Shown piece by piece: positions 1 to 6,907 of a DNA stretch of 13,842 nt. This DNA comes from Thermaceae bacterium. Lineage in GTDB: Bacteria; Deinococcota; Deinococci; Deinococcales; Marinithermaceae. Below the pieces are notes generated by a model. It was not told the origin of the DNA and made no database searches. It saw only the letters and a program-made list of their open reading frames with translations. Where the stretch lies: assembly GCA_027023115.1 (NCBI GenBank), contig JALVWZ010000120.1, positions 1-13,842 of the forward strand, read 5' to 3'. Each line of letters opens with the position of its first letter. Position 1 is the first letter of the stretch. A program made the position numbers and the translations under genes.

Positions 1-2
1 CC

Positions 3-770
3 GCTCCCCAGACCCAGCAAACCCCCGGCCGGCCCTGCGCCCGCGCGGTCAAGGAGCAGCTCAGCGCGCCGCAACGGTTGGGGTTCTTCGCCGGCGCACT
101 GGCAAGCTTTGTCTTTGGCGGCTGGCTGTTTCTGAAGGACCCGAACCAAATCTACCCGGCGGCGTTGCTTCTACTCTTTGCACCGTCGCTCTTCTTCGTC
201 GCCATAGACGTAAGGCCTGGCCAAAGCTACGAGATATCGGCGCTGTGGGTTTGCCGGGGCTCCGACTGCCGCAAGCTGAGCGCGCTCAGCGAGGTGGGGC
301 TCGATTGGAGCAAGCAGAGTCTGCTCTCCTCCTGGTCGCTGTCATTGCGTATGTGCCTGGGTTCGGAGGCGTGGCTGTTGCCGCTGACACTGGCGGGGTG
401 GGACGAGTTTTGGGACTGCCTGCGCGAGCTGCGGCCCGACCTGGGTCTGCCCGACTGGCGCTACGTCAAGGAGATCCAAAGAGCCCTGAGCCGCCCGGGC
501 AGCCGCGGGCCGATAACCCCGCCGCCCGGGGTGGAGGTGCAAAAGCACGGTTGGCTGGTGGGCATACTGTTCCCGCTGGTGCTGGTCTGGCTGCTGGACC
601 AGGCGCGTAGGTGGGGTCTGTTCGCTGGCGGTAGAATCTCCGAGCTCGTCGCCCTGCTGGTGATGGTTTACGGCGCCGACCTGTTGCTGCCGCGCATTTT
701 TCCGCCGCGAGTGCTGCGGGCTCCCTGGCTTGACGGCGAAAAACCCGGGAGCAGGTCCGCCAGCGGTTAA
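3..770 (+). CDS. Unknown membrane protein, 3' part (5' end outside window)
   Basis: The frame is open from the first bases of the window to a TAA at 768-770. The only start codon inside the window that fits the whole open frame is a TTG at 78. It has no well-placed Shine-Dalgarno (AAGGAG at 51-56 is too far upstream) and the codons before it look coding, so the real start is probably outside. From the TTG the product is 230 residues. It has two adjacent hydrophobic segments near the N-terminus (about residues 2-19 and 27-43), a soluble stretch rich in Trp and Leu, and two more hydrophobic segments (about 158-173 and 183-205). It ends in a basic tail. I do not recognise a family. The soluble loop after the first hairpin could resemble the small beta domain of PH-like membrane proteins, but that is only an impression. 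It ends 12 nt before comM, and the comM -10 box overlaps its stop codon. Confidence 0.6.
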   Translation, partial: APQTQQTPGRPCARAVKEQLSAPQRLGFFAGALASFVFGGWLFLKDPNQIYPAALLLLFAPSLFFVAIDVRPGQSYEISALWVCRGSDCRKLSALSEVGLDWSKQSLLSSWSLSLRMCLGSEAWLLPLTLAGWDEFWDCLRELRPDLGLPDWRYVKEIQRALSRPGSRGPITPPPGVEVQKHGWLVGILFPLVLVWLLDQARRWGLFAGGRISELVALLVMVYGADLLLPRIFPPRVLRAPWLDGEKPGSRSASG

Positions 771-781
771 AATGGCGCCAT
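757..781 (+). promoter_or_regulatory. comM promoter: CCGCCAGCGG box, TAAAAT -10, ATGGCGCCAT palindrome
   Basis: TAAAAT at 768-773 fits the TANNNT -10 consensus and lies 9 nt before the comM ATG, so the transcript would start at or near the start codon. No Shine-Dalgarno is seen. Directly upstream is CCGCCAGCGG (757-766), an interrupted 4+4 palindrome that recurs with the same spacing before the SDR gene at 11219. Between the -10 and the ATG is the perfect 10-bp palindrome ATGGCGCCAT (772-781). The leaderless reading rests on what is known of Deinococcus promoters; no clear -35 is visible. Confidence 0.5.
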
Positions 782-782
782 A

Positions 783-2276
783 ATGTTGGCGCGGGCGCAC
801 TCGTTTACCCTGCATGGCCTCGACGCTCTGCCCGTCGTGGTGGAGGCCGACGTTTCGCCCGGCTTTCCCGGTTTTACCGTGGTGGGGCTCCCCGACGCGG
901 CGGTCAACGAATCGCGCGACCGCGTGCGGGCGGCCCTCAAGAACAGCGGCTTTCCCTACCCGCAGATGCGGATCGTGGTCAACCTGGCCCCGGCCGAGCT
1001 GCGCAAGGAGGGACCACTCTACGACCTGCCGATTGCGCTGGCGCTGCTGGCGGCGCAGGGGGTCATTCCCCCGGAAAACCTCGAGGGCTGGGCGGTGGCC
1101 GGTGAACTGGCCCTCGACGGCTCGCTGCGGCCCATTAGTGGGGCCATCAACCTGGCACTGGGGGCGCTCGCCGGTGAACGCACCCGGCTATTGCTGCCGC
1201 CGGGGTCGGCCGAAGAGGCGAGCGTCATCGAGGGGCTCGAGGTCTACGCTCCCCGCAGCCTCAGCGAGGCGACCGCCTTTTTGCTGGGCGACAGAGAACT
1301 GGAGCCGGTAAGGCCGCCCGACCCCGCCGAGCTGCTGGAGGAGACCCTGGACCTGGCCGACGTCAAGGGCCAGGCCAAGGCCAAGCGGGCGGTGGAGATC
1401 GCCGCCGCCGGCTTTCATCACCTGTTGATGGTGGGCACCCCGGGTTCGGGCAAGACCATGCTGGCCCGCCGCCTGCCCTACCTGCTGCCGCCACTGGCGC
1501 GCGCCGAGGCGCTGGAGGTAACCCGCATTCACGCCGCCGCCGGCCGCTTGATGCGCGGTTTGGTGCAGCAGCCGCCGTTTCGCGCTCCGCACCACACCAC
1601 CTCCGACGCCGGCCTGATCGGTGGCGGGGCGGTACCCAAGCCGGGGGAGATCAGCCTGGCCCATCGGGGCGTGCTCTTTTTGGACGAACTGCCCGAGTTC
1701 CCGCGGCGGACGCTGGAGGTGTTGCGCCAGCCATTGGAGGACGGCGTGGTGACGGTCAGCCGCGCCAGGGCGAGCTTTACCTTTCCGGCCCGCTTTTTGC
1801 TGGTGGCGGCCATGAACCCCTGCCCCTGCGGCTGGTACGGCGACCCGGAGCACGCCTGCACCTGCTCGCTGACCGCCCGCCAACGCTATATCGGCCGCAT
1901 TTCCGGGCCCTTGCTCGACCGCTTCGACCTGGTGGTGAGCGTACCACGGCTGACCGCCGCCGAACTTTCCCGCGCCCCCGAGGGCGAACCCACTGCCGTG
2001 GTGCGGGAGCGGGTGCTGGCTGCACGCGAGCGGATGAACGCCCGCCAGGGCAAGCCCAACGGCGAGCTGGTGGGGCGGGAGCTGGCGGAGGCGCTCGAGC
2101 TCTCTGCGGGCGCCCGCGGCCTCTTGGCCACCGCCGCCCGCAAACTGGCGCTTACCGGTCGCAGCTACGACAAGGTGCAGCGGGTGGCCCGCACCATCGC
2201 CGACCTGGCCGGTGCGGCGGCGGTGGAGGAGGCGCACGTCGCTGAGGCGCTTGTTTACCGTGAGAAACTAACGTAA
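783..2276 (+). CDS. comM: ComM/YifB-family AAA+ ATPase (Mg-chelatase-like)
   Basis: The 497-residue product has the full family length. It has the N-terminal ChlI/Lon-like domain (about 1-170, opening with the typical [14 protein letters not shown]). The Mg-chelatase-type AAA+ core follows, with Walker A GTPGSGKT (218-225), a [17 protein letters not shown] segment (about 266-282) and Walker B VLFLDE (297-302). The YifB signature MNPCPCG...CTC (344-361) comes next, then [12 protein letters not shown]. The C-terminal helical domain (about 410-497) has [19 protein letters not shown]. In naturally competent bacteria ComM is a hexameric helicase that drives branch migration as incoming single-stranded DNA recombines with the chromosome; that role is taken from the family. 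The ATG at 783 is chosen because the conserved N-terminus begins there. The gene stands alone between an upstream membrane-protein gene and a terminator. Confidence 0.95.
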   Translation: MLARAHSFTLHGLDALPVVVEADVSPGFPGFTVVGLPDAAVNESRDRVRAALKNSGFPYPQMRIVVNLAPAELRKEGPLYDLPIALALLAAQGVIPPENLEGWAVAGELALDGSLRPISGAINLALGALAGERTRLLLPPGSAEEASVIEGLEVYAPRSLSEATAFLLGDRELEPVRPPDPAELLEETLDLADVKGQAKAKRAVEIAAAGFHHLLMVGTPGSGKTMLARRLPYLLPPLARAEALEVTRIHAAAGRLMRGLVQQPPFRAPHHTTSDAGLIGGGAVPKPGEISLAHRGVLFLDELPEFPRRTLEVLRQPLEDGVVTVSRARASFTFPARFLLVAAMNPCPCGWYGDPEHACTCSLTARQRYIGRISGPLLDRFDLVVSVPRLTAAELSRAPEGEPTAVVRERVLAARERMNARQGKPNGELVGRELAEALELSAGARGLLATAARKLALTGRSYDKVQRVARTIADLAGAAAVEEAHVAEALVYREKLT

Positions 2277-2300
2277 GCCGGGGCAGCCCCGCTAGCGACT

Positions 2301-2338
2301 GACTGGCGGGCCTTGCGCCCGCCAGTCACCGTCTTTTT
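2301..2338 (+). terminator. Intrinsic terminator after comM
   Basis: A perfect 11-bp stem, GACTGGCGGGC (2301-2311) with GCCCGCCAGTC (2317-2327), has a 5-nt loop and is followed by a T-rich tract (GTCTTTTTC, from 2331) about four bases after the stem. It lies 25 nt after the comM stop and should separate comM from the DUF4388 gene. Confidence 0.85.
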
Positions 2339-2408
2339 CTGGAGCAGATAGGCGGGTGGAACGCCCACGCTTGTGGCCGCGCAGAGCAAGTCGGTTGCTT
2401 GAGCGTTT

Positions 2409-2414
2409 TATAAT
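2409..2414 (+). promoter_or_regulatory. TATAAT -10 box before the DUF4388 gene
   Basis: A consensus TATAAT lies in an AT-rich patch of a GC-rich region, 25 nt before the ATG at 2440. The resulting leader would be short and carries a Shine-Dalgarno-like GAGGTGG at 2429-2435. No hexamer close to TTGACA is found 16-18 nt upstream. TTGCTT at 2395-2400 is too close to serve as the -35. Confidence 0.5.
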
Positions 2415-2439
2415 CATTAACAAACAGTGAGGTGGGTGT

Positions 2440-2991
2440 ATGGAGCTCAGCGGTAATCTTAGGGATATTGGATTTGGGCAGCTAATAGGATTGGTATCAC
2501 ATATGGAAGGCTTGCTGGAGTTGTGGCAGTTGCCGCGTAAGCGTTCGGCGCAGATGTATATCAAACGAAGAAAACTGCGTTGCGTCAGGATGAACGGCGT
2601 TTTTCTCGACCCGCTGCAGGCAAAGGCGCTCGTAGCCGAGCTGGCCACCGCCAAAGAAGGCGCCTTCGAGTTTGCCGCCCGCCCTTTCCGTACGCCCTGT
2701 AAACCGCCGCTCAACTGGCCGCTCGACAAGATTCTGCTCTCGGTGTTCACCCAAGCCGACGAGCGGTTGCGCCACATGGATGTTTTGCCGGACCCGGACT
2801 TGCGGTTCAGGCTTACCAAGCTGGCCAACGTCGAAGGCAGCCTCTTCTTGCGTGCTGCTGGCGAGCTGCTGGACCGCGATGGCGGGGCCAGTGCCCGTGA
2901 GATAGCCGCCGAGCTGCGCCTGCCCCTTGACCAGGTGCGCTACTACCTGCACAAGCTGCTCGAGCGCAACAAGGTTCGCCCCGCCGAGTAA
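2440..2991 (+). CDS. DUF4388 (PATAN-like) domain protein with C-terminal winged helix
   Basis: The product has 183 residues. The N-terminal half reads MELSGNLRDIGFGQLIGLVSHMEG and continues with a strand-rich segment ending near residue 55. This is the pattern of DUF4388/PATAN domains (LxGxLxDxxxxxLxxLL...G.L.l), which occur often in Deinococcota and myxobacteria next to signalling or gliding genes. Their molecular role is not well defined. Residues about 115-180 look helical and end in REIAAELRLPLDQVRYYLHKLLERNKV, which resembles a winged-helix DNA-binding domain. The ATG at 2440 has GAGGTGG five to ten bases upstream. Codon use is odd: roughly the first 50 codons contain AT-rich, locally rare codons (AGG, ATA, CTA, TCA, GGA), and the remainder has the usual GC-rich third positions. 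The gene ends 9 nt before the hydrolase gene, so the two are probably co-transcribed. Confidence 0.8.
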   Translation: MELSGNLRDIGFGQLIGLVSHMEGLLELWQLPRKRSAQMYIKRRKLRCVRMNGVFLDPLQAKALVAELATAKEGAFEFAARPFRTPCKPPLNWPLDKILLSVFTQADERLRHMDVLPDPDLRFRLTKLANVEGSLFLRAAGELLDRDGGASAREIAAELRLPLDQVRYYLHKLLERNKVRPAE

Positions 2992-3000
2992 GCTAAGCAC

Positions 3001-3807
3001 ATGCGTGCGCTGGTGCTGGGAAGCGCCGGATCGCAGCCGACCCCCAAGGCCGGCTGTAACTGCCGCTTGTGCCGGCGGGCCCGGGCGGAGGGCGGGCGGG
3101 TGCGGCGTACGGGGCCCAGCCTCTACCTGCCCGAGTACGGGTTGCTGGTAGACACCCCCGAGGAGTCGAACCAGCAGCTCGCAGACCGCGGTCTGGCGGC
3201 GCGCGTTTTGCTGTGGACCCACGCCCACCCGGACCACGCCGCCGGCAATCGGGTGGTGCAGTTCTTGGCCCAGTCGGCCGGCCGGCCGGTGCTGGGGCTG
3301 ATGCCCGAGCCGCTCTATCAGGCCTTCGCCGCCCGTTACCCGCTGGAGCACCTGGTGGGCTCCGGCTACCTGGATCTGCGCCTGATCGCGCCCGGCGAGC
3401 CGCAGGAACTGGATGGCGGCCTGAAGTTAACCGCCCTGGCTCACCGGATGGACGAGCCGGTCTTTGCCTACGCGTTCGAGAGCGCCGGCGGACGCGGCCT
3501 CTACGCTCCCGACCACGTCCGCTTTCTGCCGCCGCCCACGGGCGAGTTCGACTGGGTGGTGGTGCAGATGCCGATTCCGCCGCTGGAGGCGCTGCCCTTT
3601 CCGCTGCCGCCGGAGCACGAAGCCTGGAGCAAGTTCTACACCTTCGACGAGGCAGTCGCGCTGTGGCGGGGCAGGACGCGGCGGCTGGTGTTTACCCACG
3701 TTTACGAGAGCGTCGGCATGACCCCGGAAGAGCTGGACGCAGTGGCGGCGCGGGCGGGCGACTGGGTGAGCTTCGCTCACGACGGCATGGAGGTTGGCGG
3801 GCCGTAG
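3001..3807 (+). CDS. PhnP-like metallo-beta-lactamase-fold hydrolase
   Basis: The 268-residue protein has the metal motif HAHPDH (74-79), a further His at 148 (LAHRMDE), Asp171 (YAPDHV) and His233 (FTHVYES). Together these give the usual two-metal site of the fold. The N-terminal GSAGSQPTPKAGCNCRLC, with Cys19, Cys21 and Cys24, matches the zinc-binding insertion of PhnP and PqqB relatives. PhnP proper is a cyclic phosphodiesterase in phosphonate degradation. No phn gene is visible here, so the substrate is open, and an RNA- or nucleotide-related phosphodiesterase is equally possible. Nine bases separate it from the DUF4388 gene. The ATG has no clear Shine-Dalgarno, but TAAGCT (2989-2994, overlapping the upstream stop) fits TANNNT and would give a leaderless transcript as well as read-through from the upstream gene. 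Confidence 0.85.
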   Translation: MRALVLGSAGSQPTPKAGCNCRLCRRARAEGGRVRRTGPSLYLPEYGLLVDTPEESNQQLADRGLAARVLLWTHAHPDHAAGNRVVQFLAQSAGRPVLGLMPEPLYQAFAARYPLEHLVGSGYLDLRLIAPGEPQELDGGLKLTALAHRMDEPVFAYAFESAGGRGLYAPDHVRFLPPPTGEFDWVVVQMPIPPLEALPFPLPPEHEAWSKFYTFDEAVALWRGRTRRLVFTHVYESVGMTPEELDAVAARAGDWVSFAHDGMEVGGP

Positions 3808-3828
3808 CGGCGTCCGGTCTACCGCTTC

Positions 3829-3852
3829 AAAAAAGACCGCCCGCAGGCGGTC
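3829..3852 (-). terminator. Intrinsic terminator after fabI
   Basis: Read on the minus strand, GACCGCC-TGCG-GGCGGTC forms a perfect 7-bp stem (3852 down to 3835) followed at once by six T (3834-3829). It lies 14 nt after the fabI stop and closes the minus-strand operon. It is also 21 nt from the end of the convergent hydrolase gene. The T run exists only for the minus-strand direction. Confidence 0.85.
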
Positions 3853-3866
3853 CGGGAGGGCGGGCT

Positions 3867-4658
3867 TCAGGCTTCTTCGCTGAGGCCGATGCCGACGATG
3901 TGATAGCCCGAGTCTACGTAGAGGGTCTCGCCGGTAATGCCGCCGGCCAGCGGGCTGAGCAGGAAGACCGCTGCCTGGGCGACCTCCTCGTGGGTAACCG
4001 GCCGCTTGAGGGGGGCAATGGCGTTGACGTGGTCCCACAGCAGGGTAAAGCCGGGGATGCCGCGGGCCGAGAGGGTGCGCAAAGCGCCGGCGGAAACGGC
4101 GTTGACGCGCTTGCCCTTGGGGCCGAGTTCGTAGGCCAGCATGCGCACGCTGGCCTCGAGGGCGCTCTTGGCGATGCCCATCACGTTGTAGCGGGGCACC
4201 ACCTTCTCGGCGGCGTAGTAGCTGAAGGTGACCATGCCGCCGCCCTCGTTCCAGTAGGGCTCGGCCTCGCGGGCCACCGCCACCAGGCTGTAGGCCGAGA
4301 TTTCCATGGCCAGCAGCCAGTCTTCTTTGGTGGTCTCGATGTAACGACCTTCCATGGCCCGCCGCGGGGCGAAGGCGATCGAATGGACGATGTAGTCTAT
4401 GCCGCCCCAGTTTTCGCCCAGGTCGGCCATGACCTCGCGCAGGTGCTCTTCGTTGGTCACGTCGAGCTCGTAGAGGCGAATGTTGGGCATGTGCGCGGTC
4501 GCCTTTTCCACCAGCGGCTTGACGCGGTCGCCTTGATAGGTGATGGCCAGCTCGGCGCCGGCCTCGTGCAGTTTTTGGGCGGTGGCGAAGGCGATGGAGC
4601 GCTGATTGGCGACGCCCATCACCAGCGCCTTCTTGCCCGATAAGTCGATCGATACCAT
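3867..4658 (-). CDS. fabI: Enoyl-[acyl-carrier-protein] reductase FabI
   Basis: The product has 263 residues, the normal FabI length. It catalyses the last step of each fatty-acid elongation cycle, reducing trans-2-enoyl-ACP with NAD(P)H in the cytosol. The FabI form of the dinucleotide loop is present (GVANQRSIA, 15-23), with HSIAFAP (92-98). The FabI catalytic pattern is Tyr147 (SYYAAEK), Tyr157 and Lys164 (YNVMGIAK), spaced as in E. coli FabI (Tyr146, Tyr156, Lys163). The C-terminal segment LSPLAGGITGETLYVDSGYH is typical. The ATG at 4658 lies 19 nt after the stop of the formate dehydrogenase catalytic gene, on the same strand. It has no Shine-Dalgarno, but a TAAGAT box 9 nt upstream suggests its own leaderless transcript. 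A housekeeping lipid gene at the end of an accessory redox operon is unusual. Confidence 0.95.
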   Translation of the reverse strand: MVSIDLSGKKALVMGVANQRSIAFATAQKLHEAGAELAITYQGDRVKPLVEKATAHMPNIRLYELDVTNEEHLREVMADLGENWGGIDYIVHSIAFAPRRAMEGRYIETTKEDWLLAMEISAYSLVAVAREAEPYWNEGGGMVTFSYYAAEKVVPRYNVMGIAKSALEASVRMLAYELGPKGKRVNAVSAGALRTLSARGIPGFTLLWDHVNAIAPLKRPVTHEEVAQAAVFLLSPLAGGITGETLYVDSGYHIVGIGLSEEA

Positions 4659-4667
4659 ATTGGCTAC

Positions 4668-4673
4668 ATCTTA
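4668..4673 (-). promoter_or_regulatory. TAAGAT -10 box before fabI
   Basis: On the minus strand TAAGAT (4673 to 4668) fits TANNNT and ends 9 nt before the fabI ATG, inside the 19-nt gap after the upstream stop codon. The layout is the same as before comM. No convincing -35 is visible in the end of the upstream gene. Confidence 0.45.
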
Positions 4674-4677
4674 CCAG

Positions 4678-6768
4678 CTAGGCGGGCTCGAGCCTGACGG
4701 CTGCCGCCTTGTACTCCGGAATCTTCGAAACCGGGTCGTAGGCGTTGTTGGTGAGGCGGTTGGCCGCCTCTTCGGCGAAGTGGATGGGCGCGAAGACGAC
4801 CCCTTCCGGAGCGCGCTCTGTTACCCAGGCGACGGCCCGAATGCGCCCGCGCCGGCTGACCAGCCAGACCGCCGCGCCGTCGCGCACGCCGTAGCGCTCC
4901 GCGTCGGCCGGGTTTACCTCGACCTTGAGGGTCGGGTAGGCCTCGCTGAGGGCGCTGCGGCGGCTGAGGGCGCCGCCGTGCCAGTGGTAGAGCACCCGGC
5001 CGGTGGAGAGCAAGAGCGGGTACTCGCCGCCCGGTTGCTCCGCCGGCGGGTTCCAGGGCGCGGGCAGCAGCCGCGCCCTGCCGCTGGGGGTGGCAAAGCC
5101 ATCAGTAAAGAGGACGCTGACGCCAGGGGAGCTTTCGCTGGCGCAGGGCCAGCGCAGGTTTTCGTGCTCGAGGCGGGCGTGGCTGATGCCGCCGAACATT
5201 TCGGGAGCCGCCCGTCGCACCTCCTCCCAGACGGCGGCGGCGTTCGGGTATTCCCAGCTGGCCGCGCTGCCGCGGTTCAGCAGCCGCGCCAGCCGCGTTC
5301 CCATCCGCGCCAGGATCCAAACGTCGGGCCGGGCCCGGCCGGGCGGCTCGAAGACCGGCCGCAGGAGCTGCACCCGCCGGTCGGTATTGGTGAAGGTGCC
5401 GTTTTTCTCGGCGAACGAGGCCGCCGGCAGCACCACGTCGGCGTAGGGGTAGGTCTCGTTCTTGAGGATGTCCTGGACCACCAGGAAGTCGAGTTGCGCC
5501 AGCGCCGCGCGAACGTGCTCCTGGTAGGGCTCGGAGGTTACCGGGTCCTCGCCCATCAGGTAGACGGCGCGCACCCCGCCGGGGCGACCGATGCTTTCGA
5601 GGGCCTCGGTCATGGTGATCCCGGCCGTTTCCGGTTGCGGCGTTCCCCAGAGCCGGCCCCAGCGCTCGCGCACCGCGGCGTTCGCGGTCGGCTGGTAACC
5701 GGGGTAGACGTTCGGCAGCGCCCCCATGTCGCCCGCGCCCTGGACGTTGTTCTGACCGCGCAGCGGGTTCAGGCCGGAGCCGGGCTTGCCGAGCTGCCCG
5801 GCCAGCACCGCCAGGTTGACCAGCGCCTGTACGTTGGCCACCCCGTGGCTGTGCTGGGTGATGCCCATCGCCCAGTAGATGGCGGCGGCGCCGGCGGCGG
5901 CGTAGCGCTCGGCGGCGGCGCGGATCTTCTCGGCGGGCACGCCGGTGGCGCTTTCGGCGAACTCGAGGGTGTATTCCCGCACGCTGGCCCACCACTCGTC
6001 GAACCCCTCGGCGCGCTCTTCCACGAACGCGCGGTCGTAATGGCCCGACTCCACCAGCCAGCGGGCCATGGCCCCGAAGAGAACCGGGTCGCTGCCGGGT
6101 TTGAGCCGCAGCCAGAGGTGGGCGCTCTCGGCCAGGCCGACGCGGCGCGGGTCGGCGACTATCAAATAAGCTCCGTTGCGGGCGGCTTTCTTGATCATCG
6201 CCCCGATCACCGGGTGGGTTTCGACGGTGTTCGATCCGGTCACCAAGATCACGTCGGAAAGCGGGATTTCTTCGATGGTGTTGCTCATTGCCGCCGAGCC
6301 CAGTGAGCGCGAGAGGGCGGCGGTGGAGCTTGAGTGGCAGAGGCGGGCGCAGTGGTCGACGTTGTGGGTGCCGACGGCGGCGCGGGCCAGCTTTTGCATC
6401 AGGTAGTTGGCCTCGTTGGTCGCCTTGGCGCTGGAGATGAAGTAGAGCGAGTCGGGCCCGTGTTTGGCCGCTACCCACGCCAGCCGCTCGGCGGCGAAGT
6501 CGAGGGCCTCGCGCCAGCCGACGGGCTCGAGCTCGCCCCCCTTACGGCGGCGAATGAGCGGCGTGGTCAGGCGGTCGGGATGGTGCAAAAAGCCCAGCCC
6601 GAAGCGCCCCTTGACGCAAAGGGCGCCGTAGTTGGGCGGGCCGCCGTGGGCCATTACCCGGTAGACCCGTTCGTTCTTGACGTAGAGGTCCACCCGGCAG
6701 CCGACGCCGCAATACGGGCAAACGGTGCTCACCACGCGGTCGGGCTCGAGGCGCAGGGGCGGGGTCAT
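4678..6768 (-). CDS. fdhA: Formate dehydrogenase catalytic (alpha) subunit, molybdopterin, Cys type
   Basis: The 696-residue protein belongs to the DMSO-reductase superfamily and should oxidise formate to CO2 at a Mo- or W-bisMGD centre. An N-terminal [4Fe-4S] site is formed by Cys17, Cys20, Cys24 and Cys51 (CPYCGVGC...CVKG), with the relay Lys53. The active-site segment VDHCARLCH has Cys144-His145 where E. coli FdhH has Sec140-His141, so this is the cysteine variant. The formate dehydrogenase signature NPLRGQNNVQGAGDMG (about 334-349) supplies the conserved Arg. The C-terminal dinucleotide-binding domain (about 575-696) has STGRVLYHWHGG and NRLTNNAYDPVSKIPEYKAAAVRLE. It lacks the N-terminal ferredoxin module fused in FdsA-type subunits, which is encoded separately upstream. 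The ATG at 6768 has GGAGG five bases before it. The 139-nt gap to the upstream gene is filled by heptanucleotide repeats. No signal peptide or Tat motif is seen, so the enzyme is cytosolic. Confidence 0.93.
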   Translation of the reverse strand: MTPPLRLEPDRVVSTVCPYCGVGCRVDLYVKNERVYRVMAHGGPPNYGALCVKGRFGLGFLHHPDRLTTPLIRRRKGGELEPVGWREALDFAAERLAWVAAKHGPDSLYFISSAKATNEANYLMQKLARAAVGTHNVDHCARLCHSSSTAALSRSLGSAAMSNTIEEIPLSDVILVTGSNTVETHPVIGAMIKKAARNGAYLIVADPRRVGLAESAHLWLRLKPGSDPVLFGAMARWLVESGHYDRAFVEERAEGFDEWWASVREYTLEFAESATGVPAEKIRAAAERYAAAGAAAIYWAMGITQHSHGVANVQALVNLAVLAGQLGKPGSGLNPLRGQNNVQGAGDMGALPNVYPGYQPTANAAVRERWGRLWGTPQPETAGITMTEALESIGRPGGVRAVYLMGEDPVTSEPYQEHVRAALAQLDFLVVQDILKNETYPYADVVLPAASFAEKNGTFTNTDRRVQLLRPVFEPPGRARPDVWILARMGTRLARLLNRGSAASWEYPNAAAVWEEVRRAAPEMFGGISHARLEHENLRWPCASESSPGVSVLFTDGFATPSGRARLLPAPWNPPAEQPGGEYPLLLSTGRVLYHWHGGALSRRSALSEAYPTLKVEVNPADAERYGVRDGAAVWLVSRRGRIRAVAWVTERAPEGVVFAPIHFAEEAANRLTNNAYDPVSKIPEYKAAAVRLEPA

Positions 6769-6781
6769 GAGAGCCTCCGGC

Positions 6782-6886
6782 TAGGAGGTGGGAGGTAGGA
6801 GGTGGGAGGTAGGTATAGGCTCCCCCCACCCCACGCTTCGTTGCCTACCCCACATCCCACTTCCCACATCCCACACCCCACTTCCC
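6782..6886. repeat. Two opposed heptanucleotide tandem-repeat arrays
   Basis: On the plus strand 6782-6813 is TAGGAGG TGGGAGG twice over plus a partial unit, giving a perfect 14-bp repeat made of two heptads. On the minus strand 6886-6845 is six heptads: GGGAAGT, GGGGTGT, GGGATGT, GGGAAGT, GGGATGT, GGGGTAG. Because the G-rich strands face opposite ways, an RNA across this gap could fold the two arrays into a long imperfect stem (for example GUGGGAUGUGGG with CCUACCUCCCAC) around a loop at 6814-6844. It sits between the ferredoxin and catalytic genes of the formate dehydrogenase operon, just upstream of the catalytic gene's ribosome site. Confidence 0.85.
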
Positions 6887-6907
6887 GCGCCCCGCAAACG
6901 CTTACGC

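Noticed and set aside
3069..4643. Long plus-strand open frame of 524 codons across the hydrolase and fabI
   Set aside because: It is Gly/Ala/Arg-rich shadow coding over two genes with strong family motifs, a usual effect of very GC-rich codons.
4606..6306. 566-codon plus-strand frame opposite the formate dehydrogenase catalytic gene
   Set aside because: It is antisense to a gene with complete molybdoenzyme motifs, has low-complexity composition and shows no start signal.
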